A stretch of 64,000 nucleotides of DNA. It comes from Polaromonas sp. (lineage in GTDB: Bacteria > Pseudomonadota > Gammaproteobacteria > Burkholderiales > Burkholderiaceae_C). Of this stretch, positions 8,684 through 17,520 are shown piece after piece. Positions within the stretch are counted from its first letter, which is position 1. Every line of letters begins with the position of its first letter. The notes beneath the pieces were generated by a model. The model saw only the letters and a program-made list of their open reading frames with translations, was not told the DNA's origin and searched no databases. A program made the translations under genes and the position numbers. The stretch covers positions 362,635 through 426,634 of the forward strand of contig NZ_JAQSDA010000028.1 in assembly GCF_029945685.1 (NCBI RefSeq), read 5' to 3'.

Positions 8684-9486
8684 AGGACCCCGTGATCGAG
8701 GGCGGGCAACTGCAGGCGCACAGCCCGCAACCTGTCTGCGCTCAGCTCGGCCATGACCACAGCGGGGCCCTGGGCCTGCTCGCCCAGCACGCTACCCCAG
8801 GGATCGACGATCAGGCTCTGGCCCCAGGTGCGGCGCCCGTTGTCGTGTTCGCCCCCCTGGGCTGCAGCCACCACATAGGCCAGGTTTTCAATCGCGCGCG
8901 CCCGCAGCAGGACTTCCCAATGGGCCTGGCCGGTGGTCCGCGTGAAGGCACTGGGCACGAGCAACAGGTCCGCTTTCATGGCCCGGTACAGCTCCGGAAA
9001 ACGCAGGTCGTAACAGACACTCAGGCCGACCCGGTAAGCGTAGCCATCGACCGATGGGAGCTCGAAGGTCACCGGCACGGTCCCGCTTTCAATGACACGT
9101 GACTCGTCGTACTTCTCCTGCCCGTTGTCAAACCGGAACAGGTGAATTTTGTCGTAACGCGCAACGCACTGGCCCGTCGGCGCAAACACCAGGGAGCTGT
9201 TGCGCACATGCTGGCGGTCGCTGGCGCCAAGCGGCACGGTGCCGCCCACAATCCAGAGCCCCAGCTCGCGCGCGGAGCGGGCCAGAAAATCCTGGATCGG
9301 GCCCTCGCCGGCAGTTTCCTGCACAGCAAGCTTGTCGGTGTCCTTCAGACCCATCACGCAAAAATACTCGGGCAGCACGGCCAGTTCGGCGCCCTGCGCG
9401 GCCGCACGCTCGAGCAACTGCCTGGCCGTGGCCAGGTTGGCAGGGACGCTGGTCCCCGAAACCATTTGAAGGGCGGCGACATGCAT
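8680..9486 (-). CDS. Nitrilase-superfamily carbon-nitrogen hydrolase (Nit1/YbeM-like)
   Basis: Amidase of 268 residues. The catalytic triad is visible: Glu in LAVLPEYFC, Lys in RYDKIHLF and Cys in GLSVCYDLRFPELYR. These motifs, with the conserved GTVPL and FTRTTGQAHWE segments, match the Nit branch that hydrolyses deaminated glutathione (metabolite repair) more than the nitrile- or N-carbamoyl hydrolases. It starts 3 bp after the yhdP stop and overlaps the following sensor kinase by 4 bp, so it is co-transcribed. Adjacent yhdP and nitrilase-family genes are common in proteobacteria. Confidence 0.88.
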   Translation of the reverse strand: MHVAALQMVSGTSVPANLATARQLLERAAAQGAELAVLPEYFCVMGLKDTDKLAVQETAGEGPIQDFLARSARELGLWIVGGTVPLGASDRQHVRNSSLVFAPTGQCVARYDKIHLFRFDNGQEKYDESRVIESGTVPVTFELPSVDGYAYRVGLSVCYDLRFPELYRAMKADLLLVPSAFTRTTGQAHWEVLLRARAIENLAYVVAAAQGGEHDNGRRTWGQSLIVDPWGSVLGEQAQGPAVVMAELSADRLRAVRLQLPALDHGVL

Positions 9487-9488
9487 GT

Positions 9489-12400
9489 TTACTTCCTTGT
9501 GGCGGTGTCCTCGCCGGGCTTGGCCTCGGCGGCGGCTGCTGCGGCTGCGGCGGCTGCGGCCTTGCGATCCACCTTGGTGATTTTCGGGTTGGTCCAGGTG
9601 CCGTCAATATGGAACTCCTGGGTCGCCGCCTCGGTCAACGGACGCCGCAGGAAATACTGGGCCAGGAAGGAACCCAGGCCGATCGCCGGGTTGATGACGG
9701 TGGCAATCAGGGAGGCGGTGCCGGCGTTGATCTCCGGCACCACCACCACCGTCAGGTCCTGGGTTTCCCTGGCTATGTCGGCCTTGCCTTCCATCAGCAC
9801 CGCGGCATTGACGCCCTTCATCTGCAGGTTGTTGGTAAACGCCAGGCCCTGGTTGATGGAGACGTCGCCGCGCACGAAGTCAAAGGAAAAACCGTCCGAA
9901 AACACGTCGCGAAAATCCAGCGTCAGGCGCCGCGGCAGGGCCTGAAGGCTGAGCACCCCGAGCAGCTTGGCAATGCCCGGTTCGGCCTTGAGAAACTGGC
10001 CCGACGCCACATTCACATTGAACTGCCCGCTCAGGCTCGGGTAGTCCAGGCTCAGCGGCGAACCCACCCAGGCGATCTGGCCTTCGAGCTTGCCCTTGCC
10101 GCGGCGGATCACATCGCTCATGCCAAAGCGCTTGAGCAGTTCGCCCGAATCGGCGATGTCGAGCCTGAAGTTCATCACGGTACGGCGCCGCTCGACCGCT
10201 CCGCGCGAGCCGCCGGCGGCCACCGCCTGCTGCGCGTTGACGGCCACCCAGTTGCCGGTGGCCGTCAGTGTGGCCTCCGGCACGATGACATTGAGCTTGT
10301 TGAGCCGCCACTCCCGCGTACCCCCCTCACGGGCCACCGTCCCGGCGCCGCGGTTGATGGCTTCAATTTCAACCCGGCCCAGCTTCTTGCCGCGCAGCTC
10401 CAGGTCCTCCACCACGATGTCGAGCGCCGGGACGTTGGCCGGCTGCTCGTTGAGGATGGCCTCGACCTCGCTGGCCGTGCTCTGGCCCAGGCTCAGGCGC
10501 GACAGGCGGGCATACAGCCGGCCGGCGCCCGCCCCCCCGGGCTGGCGAAACTCGACGTAGCCGTTGAGCTCGGCCGCGTCGACGTTGGCGCGCCAGGTCA
10601 GGCCGTCACGCGATCCGCCGAGCACGACGTTGTTGAGTTTTCGCCCATCGAACACCAGCTCCCTGGCACGTATCGCCATGGTGGTCGGCAGGTAGCCCAG
10701 CACAGCGCTGGCGGGGGTCAGCCGCTCGGCCGGTGCAGCGACAACCGGCACCGGGCTGGCGGCCAGCACCTGTTCCCAGGCATCGATGTCCACACTCGCG
10801 AGATTGATGTTGGCGGCCACCCCGGCCTCAGGCACCGGCGCGCTTTCGCCGGGCTCCAGTCCGACGGCGATGCTGCCGCGCAGCACACGCGGCTGTGGCC
10901 CGCTGATGTCGCGCACGTATTGCACCGACGCCAGCCGCCCCACCGTCAGTGACAACTGGTCCTGCAGGGCCTGCCCTGCACCGGCCGGGCCGCGCACCAC
11001 CGTGTTGTCAAAACGCAGGGGCAGCGCGATCTCGGCACTCTTGTTGAGGGGTGCCGGCAGGCTCAAGGCCATGCCCTGCAGGTTGCTGGACACACTGATC
11101 TCGGTGGCCCCGCGCCGGAACCCGAGGCTGGCCGTGTAGGCAGCACTGCCGTTGGCGCGGTTGCCCAGGCGGGACACCAGCTCGAGCCCCCGGGCCTGTC
11201 GCAGCCCCTCGGCACTGAGTGTGCCCTGGGCCCGGATCAGCACGGTCGCCTCCGGAAATTCCACGGGCCGCGCCGTGGCCTGCGCCGTACGTGTGCCGCC
11301 CTCCAGGCGGACATCGCCACCCAGCAGGCGCGCCTGCCCGCCACTGATGGCAAAGCCGCTTTCGGTAAAACTCACCAGCGCCTTCGCACGCGTCAGTGGC
11401 GGCGTGTCTGGCGTGAACTGCACATCGTTGCCGGCCAGGCTGACACTGCCTTTGACGCGGGACTTGTCGAGGTCGGCCAGTGGCAGGCTCAGTTCAAGCT
11501 TGTAAGCAGCTGTCCCGGTTGCCACGGTTTTGGCCAGCGCCTTGCCGGTGATGTCGCCCAGCGGCGAGGTATTGACGACGGCCACGGCCTCGGCCAGCGG
11601 GCCCTTGATCTCGCCCACCACCTGCACCGTGGCCGCGTGCATGAGGTCCGGTATCCTCGCGTCGGCCTTGACCACCTGCAGTCCGGGAAAACCGGCGATC
11701 CGCCCCGTCGCGCCATTGACCTGCATGGAGGCACGGTCGAACACCAGTTCGCCATCGAGCTCGCTCAGGGCGGGCCAGGCGCTGGCGTCGCGCGGCTGTA
11801 TCGACCGGGGCACATAAGCCAGGGTGGCCTTGGCCACTTTGGCGGACACCCGGAACTCGCCGAGCTTCGGGTCGGCAAACGGCATGTCGTTCAAATTGCC
11901 CTTGAGCCTGAACTTCACGTCGCTGAGCGCGCCCTGGGTCACCGCATCACGCACATAGTGGCGCACCGTGTCGGGCAGGATCAGGGGCAGGTACCGGTGC
12001 ACCCGGCCGCCGTCGCCACGGCTGAGGCTTCCCTGCAACTCCAGCACACCGGGAAAGCGACCGTCATGGGCGGCGGCGCCGGCAGTCGCAGTCGCAGTCG
12101 CTACCGGTGCGTCTGCGGTGTGCCAGCTGGCCTGCGCGCTGCCCTGGGCGTCGGCGTTGGCAAACACCAGGTTGCGCAGCTGCAATTCGATTTTCGGGCC
12201 AGTCAGCTTCCATTGGGCATCGGTCGAGAGCTGGTCAAATGGCAGGCGCGGGTCTTCGAAAATGCCGGGCAAAGACAGCTCGCCCCGGGTGATCCTGACC
12301 TTGGCCTGGCCGCCCTGCTGGGTCAGGTCAAAATCCACCGCCGCACCCCGAACACCGGGCCGGTTACCGGACCCCTGGGCCGCGGCCCGGGCTGCCATTT

Positions 12401-13700
12401 CGAGCTGCGTCACCCGCCCCTTGGCGGCGTACGAAAGAGGCGCGTCAAGCGCGCCCTGCCAGCGCGCTTCAACGACGTCCACCAGGCCGCTGGGCGTCAG
12501 CGAGGTGAGCATGGCATGCGCTGCATCACCCAGCGGCAGCCGGCTAGCGATCAGCGCCAGTGCGGCCAGGTCCAGTTTGTCTGCCCGGAACTCGCCGCGC
12601 GCCGCTGTCCTGCCTTCGGCGCCGTTGTAGACCAGCGAGACATTGCCACCTGGCCACTGCAGGCCATCACGGGTGCGAAACTGAAGCCCCTCGGTGGCGA
12701 ATTCGAAGCCGTTGGCAAACTGCCGGCCGCCAAAGCGGCCCGTCACCGCCTGCAGCGCCAGCGGCTGCAGGGCCTTGCCCAACTGCGCATCCACCTCCTG
12801 CAGGGCCACGTCGGCCGTGCCGCCGGTGATCTGCCCGTCGCTGACATCCGCCCAGGCCCGCAGGGCGCCGCTGCCCGCCCGCAGGTCAATGCCCAGGCTG
12901 GCCAGGTTGGCGTAACGCTTGACCTCGGACACATCGACCCGTCCGAACTCGGCGTAGATCTGCCCGGCCCAGCGGCGCCACTGCCCGGCCCCACCCGACC
13001 ACAGCGGCTCGCGAAACACACCGCGCAGGCTGAAACGCTCGCCCCATTCGGGCGGCGGCGTCGCGTCCAGGCGCATCAGGTGGCGCCGGCCGGGGTTGCG
13101 CAATGTCCAGTCCACCTGGGTCAAGGCCAGCAACGGGGCCTGCCGCAAGTCGTCGGTCCAGCGCACCGTGCCGCCGCGGATGACAAATTCGGTTTGCGAA
13201 AAAACCCAGTCGGCGATGGCGCTGCTGTTGTCGTTCGGGTCGCGCGACACATCCAGGCCGGCCACATAGATCTTGCCGTCGGTCGTGCGCCGGATGTCCA
13301 GTTCGGGCTGGTCGATGTAAAGCTGCTCAAAACCCAGACTCCACAACGAGGAGGGCGAGACGGCCGCCAGCACGCGCGGAAGGCGCAGGGCTTCGCGCCC
13401 CTGGACGTCCAGCAACGCCACGTCGCGCAGCTCGAAGGACGGAATCAACCCGCCCGGCCGGGCCGTGATCTGGCCGATGCGCACCGGTACGCCCAGGGCC
13501 TGGCTGGCTGCGCTTTCCAGGCGCGGGCGGAATTCACCGATTCGCGGCACAATCCAGCCGTGAAGCACGGCCCAGGCCGCGCCGAAAAGCACCCAGAAAG
13601 CCAGCACCAGGCCCAAGGCCAGGCGGGCAACCAGCGCGGCAATTTTGAGACGTCGAGAGGCAAGCTCGGGCTGGGAGGGTGTCGTTTGATCCATGGACAT
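9489..13700 (-). CDS. yhdP: YhdP-family AsmA-like envelope protein (TIGR02099)
   Basis: Giant envelope protein of 1403 residues. YhdP-type AsmA-like proteins form periplasm-spanning bridges implicated in phospholipid transport to the outer membrane. A single N-terminal transmembrane helix (LALGLVLAFWVLFGAAWAVL, about residues 22-41) is followed by long beta-rich sequence and a C-terminal segment typical of the family (NINQGLAFTNNLQMKGVNA; IARETQDLTVVVVPEINAG; GSFLAQYFLRRPLTEA) and an Ala/Lys tail. The ATG at 13700 (or 13694) is chosen because it places the helix near the N-terminus; the frame is open another 300 bp upstream but that part lies antisense to glnE. It is the first gene of a run with the amidase, kinase and response regulator, and divergent from glnE by 57 bp. 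Confidence 0.9.
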   Translation of the reverse strand: MSMDQTTPSQPELASRRLKIAALVARLALGLVLAFWVLFGAAWAVLHGWIVPRIGEFRPRLESAASQALGVPVRIGQITARPGGLIPSFELRDVALLDVQGREALRLPRVLAAVSPSSLWSLGFEQLYIDQPELDIRRTTDGKIYVAGLDVSRDPNDNSSAIADWVFSQTEFVIRGGTVRWTDDLRQAPLLALTQVDWTLRNPGRRHLMRLDATPPPEWGERFSLRGVFREPLWSGGAGQWRRWAGQIYAEFGRVDVSEVKRYANLASLGIDLRAGSGALRAWADVSDGQITGGTADVALQEVDAQLGKALQPLALQAVTGRFGGRQFANGFEFATEGLQFRTRDGLQWPGGNVSLVYNGAEGRTAARGEFRADKLDLAALALIASRLPLGDAAHAMLTSLTPSGLVDVVEARWQGALDAPLSYAAKGRVTQLEMAARAAAQGSGNRPGVRGAAVDFDLTQQGGQAKVRITRGELSLPGIFEDPRLPFDQLSTDAQWKLTGPKIELQLRNLVFANADAQGSAQASWHTADAPVATATATAGAAAHDGRFPGVLELQGSLSRGDGGRVHRYLPLILPDTVRHYVRDAVTQGALSDVKFRLKGNLNDMPFADPKLGEFRVSAKVAKATLAYVPRSIQPRDASAWPALSELDGELVFDRASMQVNGATGRIAGFPGLQVVKADARIPDLMHAATVQVVGEIKGPLAEAVAVVNTSPLGDITGKALAKTVATGTAAYKLELSLPLADLDKSRVKGSVSLAGNDVQFTPDTPPLTRAKALVSFTESGFAISGGQARLLGGDVRLEGGTRTAQATARPVEFPEATVLIRAQGTLSAEGLRQARGLELVSRLGNRANGSAAYTASLGFRRGATEISVSSNLQGMALSLPAPLNKSAEIALPLRFDNTVVRGPAGAGQALQDQLSLTVGRLASVQYVRDISGPQPRVLRGSIAVGLEPGESAPVPEAGVAANINLASVDIDAWEQVLAASPVPVVAAPAERLTPASAVLGYLPTTMAIRARELVFDGRKLNNVVLGGSRDGLTWRANVDAAELNGYVEFRQPGGAGAGRLYARLSRLSLGQSTASEVEAILNEQPANVPALDIVVEDLELRGKKLGRVEIEAINRGAGTVAREGGTREWRLNKLNVIVPEATLTATGNWVAVNAQQAVAAGGSRGAVERRRTVMNFRLDIADSGELLKRFGMSDVIRRGKGKLEGQIAWVGSPLSLDYPSLSGQFNVNVASGQFLKAEPGIAKLLGVLSLQALPRRLTLDFRDVFSDGFSFDFVRGDVSINQGLAFTNNLQMKGVNAAVLMEGKADIARETQDLTVVVVPEINAGTASLIATVINPAIGLGSFLAQYFLRRPLTEAATQEFHIDGTWTNPKITKVDRKAAAAAAAAAAAEAKPGEDTATRK

Positions 13701-13757
13701 GAGAATTATGACCTTCAGTGCTTCCGTCCGTTCAATGCAACCCAGGGAAGTCCTGTA

Positions 13758-16667
13758 ATGTCCATGGCGTCGAACGACCTTTCGGCCCCGCCCCTGGCGG
13801 CATCGGACTACTCGCGCTTTGTGCAGCGCATACGCCGGCGGTACGCCGACGAGCTGGCCTTGTTGCCTCCCGGCGCACCCGAGCGGGCGGGCATGCAGAT
13901 CACCTTCGACGCCCTGCAGGCGCGCGGACTCGACACCGGCGCGGCCCTGAGGGTGTTGCGCCAGCTGGTCATGGAACGTCTGGTGGTTCTTGATTGTGAT
14001 CATCCAGCCCCCTCGCTTGTCGCTTCGCGCACTGCGCTGCCCCCCGGGGGGGCGCTGCGCCTGCGACCCGGCGAAGCCGGTTCCGCGGCCCCGGCTGATG
14101 GGAACCCCGCCCTTCCCTTGAGCGCTACGGGCTGTCCGCTGGCCGTGGTGACGCGCGCCATGACCGAGCTGGCCGAACTGGCGCTGGACATCGCCATCTG
14201 CGAATCACGCAAGCCGCTCGACGCGCTGCATGGTGCCCCCCAGGCGGGCGACACCGCGGGCATGCCGGCCGGGCAACGCGCCCAGCTGTGGGTGATCGGC
14301 ATGGGCAAGCTCGGGGCCAGGGAGCTCAACGTATCCAGCGACATCGACCTGATTTACGTCTATGACCACGACGGCGAGACCGCTGGGCGGGCCGATGGCC
14401 GGGGCGTCATTTCCAATCATGAATATTTTGCGCAGCAGGTCAAGGCCATCTACAACCTGATCGGCGAATCCACCGAGCACGGTTTTGTGTTTCGCGTGGA
14501 CCTGGCCCTGCGGCCCAACGGCAGTTCGGGCCCAGCCGCCGTCTCACTCGGCGCGCTCGAGGAATACTTCCAGGTCCAGGGGCGCGAATGGGAGCGTTTT
14601 GCCTGGCTCAAGAGCCGGGTGGTGGCGCCGCTGGAATGTATCCGGAATGGCTCGGCCCAGGCCATGCGCGGTTCCGTTCTGCCGTTTGTGTTCCGGCGCT
14701 ACCTCGACTACAACGTGTTCGACGCGCTGCGCATCCTGCACCGGCAGATCCGCGAGCACGCCGCCAAACGGGCCGCAGGCCACCCCGAGCGCGCCAATGA
14801 CGTGAAGATGTCGCGCGGCGGCATCCGCGAGATTGAATTTACCGTGCAACTGCTGCAGGTCGTACGCGGCGGGCAGTTCCCCGAGCTGCGCACCCGCCCG
14901 ACCGTCGACGCGTTGCAGCGCGTGGCCAGCGCCGGGCTGATGGCGCAGGCCACGGCCGAGGCGCTGATGCGGGCCTATGATTTCCTGCGCCGGGTCGAGC
15001 ACCGCATCCAGTACCTCGACGACCAGCAGACCCATGTGCTGCCAACGCGCGATGACGACCTGGCCTGGATTGCCCAGACCCTGGGCTACAGCAGTTGCTG
15101 CCCGTTTCTGAGCGATCTGGACACCCACCGGGAGCTGGTCGCCCAGGAGTTCGACACGCTGCTGGGCCAGAAAAGCGACTGCAAGGGCTGCGGCAAGTCG
15201 AACCCGGCCGCCCCGCAAAACCTCGACGAGCTGCTGGAAAAACTCCCGGAAAACTGGCCCGCCAACTTCCGCGCCCGGCTGGAGCTGTGGCGCGAGCACC
15301 CGCGCGTACTGGGTCTGCGCGACGACGCCAAGACACGCCTGATGCGGCTGGTGCAGCGCACCGCCCAGTGGCTGCTCGAAGACAAGGTTGACCAGGAAGC
15401 AGCGGTGCGCCTCGTCGACTGGATCGAACCCTTGCTGCGCCGGGAGAGTTATCTGGCGCTGCTGGTGGAGCGTCCCGCCGTGCATGAGCGCCTGCTGCGC
15501 CTGCTGGGCGCGGCCAAATGGCCGGCGCGTTACCTGCTGCAGCACCCGGGTGTGATCGACGAACTGGCCAGCGACGCCATGCTGCATGAACGCTTTGACG
15601 CCGCCGCTTTCATGCAGGAACTGCAGCAGCGGCTGGCCGCCCTGCGCCGCACCGGTGAGGACGACGAGGAGAGCTGCCTGAACCTGTTGCGCCGTGCGCA
15701 CCATGCCGAGCTGTTTCGCACCCTGGCGCGCGACGTCGAAGGTCAACTCACGGTCGAGCAGGTCGCCGACGACCTCAGCGCCCTGGCCGAAGCCGTGCTC
15801 AAGGTAACGACCGACTGGTGCTGGCAGCGACTGAAAAACCGCCACCGAGAGACACCGCAGTTCGCCATCATTGCCTACGGCAAGCTGGGCGGCAAGGAAC
15901 TGGGCTACGGCAGCGACCTGGACATCGTGTTCGTCTACGACGACGAAGACGAGCGGGCCTCCGAGGTGTATGCCGCGTTTGTGCGCAAGCTGATCAACTG
16001 GCTGACCATCAAGACCGGCGAGGGCGACCTGTTCGAGATTGACACCGCCTTGCGGCCGAACGGCAACTCAGGGCTGCTGGTCACGCGTTTCGAGGCCTAT
16101 GCCAATTATCAGCAGCAGCGCGGCAGCAACACCGCCTGGACCTGGGAACACCAGGCCATCACGCGCGCCCGATTTGTCCAGGGCAGCGACTCCTTGCGCC
16201 AGCGTTTTGACACCGTCAGGCTGGCCGTGATCAGCGCCGCGCGCGACATTCCGGCACTCAGCAGCGAGATTGTCGCCATGCGCGGGAAAGTGCGCGCCGC
16301 CCATCCGATCAAAGGTGAAAAAACCGGAGAAAAATTCGATGTCAAGCACAGCCACGGCGGCATGGTGGACGCCGAGTTTGTCGTGCAATTCCTGGTGTTG
16401 TCCCAGTCGCGCAGCCACCCCGAGCTGGCCGACAATGTCGGCAACATCGCCCTGATGCAACGCGCCGAAGCCGCCGGTCTGCTTCCTGCCGGACAGGGCC
16501 AGGCGGCGGCCCGCGCCTACCGCACGCTGCGCCGGGTGCAGCACCAGGCGCGGCTCAATGAGGAGCCGACCCAGGTCGCGCCATCAGCGTTGCAGGCCGA
16601 ACGCGATGCCATCCTGGCGGTGTGGCGCACGGTGTTCGAAGCCGGCGCGCCCCACGCCGGCGCCTGA
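13758..16667 (+). CDS. glnE: Bifunctional glutamine-synthetase adenylyltransferase/deadenylase, with repeat-derived insertion
   Basis: Adds and removes AMP on glutamine synthetase in response to PII and glutamine. The product has 969 residues and two nucleotidyltransferase modules: GMGKLGARELNVSSDIDLIY (about 180-200, deadenylylation) and AYGKLGGKELGYGSDLDIVF (about 706-726, adenylylation), each with the paired catalytic aspartates. The intervening helical regions (SRGGIREIEFTVQLLQ; HSHGGMVDAEFVVQFL) are intact. The ATG at 13758 follows a GGGAAG-type site; MASND at 13764 is an alternative. Oddity: between ERLVVLDCD and CPLAVVTRAMTELAEL an extra stretch of about 40 residues is encoded by a copy of the GC-rich repeat also seen at 34.7 and 62.9 kb. 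It keeps the frame, so the gene should be translated in full. Confidence 0.95.
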   Translation: MSMASNDLSAPPLAASDYSRFVQRIRRRYADELALLPPGAPERAGMQITFDALQARGLDTGAALRVLRQLVMERLVVLDCDHPAPSLVASRTALPPGGALRLRPGEAGSAAPADGNPALPLSATGCPLAVVTRAMTELAELALDIAICESRKPLDALHGAPQAGDTAGMPAGQRAQLWVIGMGKLGARELNVSSDIDLIYVYDHDGETAGRADGRGVISNHEYFAQQVKAIYNLIGESTEHGFVFRVDLALRPNGSSGPAAVSLGALEEYFQVQGREWERFAWLKSRVVAPLECIRNGSAQAMRGSVLPFVFRRYLDYNVFDALRILHRQIREHAAKRAAGHPERANDVKMSRGGIREIEFTVQLLQVVRGGQFPELRTRPTVDALQRVASAGLMAQATAEALMRAYDFLRRVEHRIQYLDDQQTHVLPTRDDDLAWIAQTLGYSSCCPFLSDLDTHRELVAQEFDTLLGQKSDCKGCGKSNPAAPQNLDELLEKLPENWPANFRARLELWREHPRVLGLRDDAKTRLMRLVQRTAQWLLEDKVDQEAAVRLVDWIEPLLRRESYLALLVERPAVHERLLRLLGAAKWPARYLLQHPGVIDELASDAMLHERFDAAAFMQELQQRLAALRRTGEDDEESCLNLLRRAHHAELFRTLARDVEGQLTVEQVADDLSALAEAVLKVTTDWCWQRLKNRHRETPQFAIIAYGKLGGKELGYGSDLDIVFVYDDEDERASEVYAAFVRKLINWLTIKTGEGDLFEIDTALRPNGNSGLLVTRFEAYANYQQQRGSNTAWTWEHQAITRARFVQGSDSLRQRFDTVRLAVISAARDIPALSSEIVAMRGKVRAAHPIKGEKTGEKFDVKHSHGGMVDAEFVVQFLVLSQSRSHPELADNVGNIALMQRAEAAGLLPAGQGQAAARAYRTLRRVQHQARLNEEPTQVAPSALQAERDAILAVWRTVFEAGAPHAGA
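14008..14100 (+). repeat. GC-rich repeat family B, copy inside glnE
   Basis: The stretch shares with the intergenic copy at 62840-62940 the successive blocks CGCTTCGCG, CTGCCCCCCG, GGGGCGCTGCGCCTGCG, CCGGC-AAGCCGG and CCGCGGCCCC. It is in frame with glnE and encodes roughly SLVASRTALPPGGALRLR and GEAGSAAPADG. The other copies lie between genes. Confidence 0.8.
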
Positions 16668-16693
16668 GCGTCTCTGCAGACAGCGGACTTCCC

Positions 16694-16738
16694 GCGGACA
16701 GGTATTCCGGGGGCCGGGCCGCGGGCGTGCCTGTCCGC
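16694..16738 (+). terminator. Long-stem hairpin after glnE, possible terminator
   Basis: GCGGACAGG (16694-16702) pairs perfectly with CCTGTCCGC (16730-16738) across a GC-rich loop, 27 bp after the glnE stop. There is no U-run, so a Rho-independent terminator is not proven. Confidence 0.35.
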
Positions 16739-16752
16739 CGTGCATCAAATTG

Positions 16753-16787
16753 AAACAATTGTTTTAATTAAATCAATCGTTTGATTT
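16753..16787 (+). promoter_or_regulatory. Two AT-rich palindromes, probable TetR-family operator
   Basis: A perfect palindrome AAACAATTGTTT (16753-16764) and a near-perfect one AAATCAATCGTTTGATTT (16770-16787) sit 19-54 bp before the regulator ATG. They stand out in very GC-rich DNA. The position suggests autoregulation by the TetR-type protein and control of the efflux genes behind it. Confidence 0.6.
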
Positions 16788-16806
16788 ATGTGATCCAATC
16801 GACCCC

Positions 16807-17520
16807 ATGAAATCCTCCCTGCCCGCCCGGCCACCAGCTACTGGCCACGAAGCCCGCAAACAGCGCGCCGACGGTGCCGAGGCGCGCGCCCACCTGCTGC
16901 TGGCCGCGCTCAGGCTGTTCGCCGAAAAAGGCTTTGCCAAGACATCGACGCGCGAAATTGCGCAGGCCGCCGGCGTGAACCTTGCAGCCATCAGCTACTA
17001 CTTCGGCGACAAGGCGGGACTGTACAAGGCCGTGTTCACCGAGCCTCTGGGCAAGCCGTGTGACGATATTTCACGCTATCAGCCGGCCCACCTGAGCCTG
17101 CGCGAAGCGCTGGGCGGCTTTATTTCGGGGTTTCTGCAGCCACTCAAACAGGGTGAACTGGCGCGCCAGTTCACCCGCCTGCACTTTCGTGAAATGCTGG
17201 AGCCGACTGGCCTGTGGGCCGAACAGATTGACAGCAATATCAAGCCGGCGCATGCGGCCCTGGTCGAGGTGCTGTGTCGTCATCTGGGTGTCACCAAAGC
17301 CGACGACGACCTGCAGCGGCTGGCTTTTTCCATCACCGGCCTGGCGATGCAGATGTATGTCAGTCACGACGTGATGCAGGCGGTGCGGCCGCAACTGATT
17401 GCCTCGCCCAAAGCCATCGACCTGTTTGCCGACCGCATGCTGGACTTCGCGGAAGCCATGGTGTCGGTCGAGCGCGTGCGGCGCGCTACCCTGCCCCCCC
17501 TCAAGAAGAACAAGCCATGA
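16807..17520 (+). CDS. TetR-family regulator (CecR/YbiH-like, DUF1956 C-terminal domain)
   Basis: Repressor of 237 residues. The N-terminal TetR HTH is clear (AALRLFAEKGFAKTSTREIA, then AAGVNLAAISYYFGDKAGLY, about residues 38-82), and the C-terminal ligand domain resembles DUF1956 of CecR. The N-terminal 30 residues are a basic extension. It heads a run with an outer-membrane factor (4-bp overlap), a fusion protein and an RND pump, and palindromes lie just before its start. The inferred role is ligand-relieved repression of this efflux operon; the ligand is unknown. Confidence 0.9.
   Translation: MKSSLPARPPATGHEARKQRADGAEARAHLLLAALRLFAEKGFAKTSTREIAQAAGVNLAAISYYFGDKAGLYKAVFTEPLGKPCDDISRYQPAHLSLREALGGFISGFLQPLKQGELARQFTRLHFREMLEPTGLWAEQIDSNIKPAHAALVEVLCRHLGVTKADDDLQRLAFSITGLAMQMYVSHDVMQAVRPQLIASPKAIDLFADRMLDFAEAMVSVERVRRATLPPLKKNKP

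Noticed and set aside
6455..8695. Long + strand frame opposite the sensor kinase
   Set aside because: No domains, and the kinase on the minus strand has all catalytic motifs.
11637..13757. Upstream extension of the glnE frame by 700 codons
   Set aside because: It lies antisense to yhdP and has no family sequence; GlnE homologues begin near 13758.
14544..15845. Minus-strand frame opposite glnE
   Set aside because: Shadow frame; glnE coding signal covers the same stretch.
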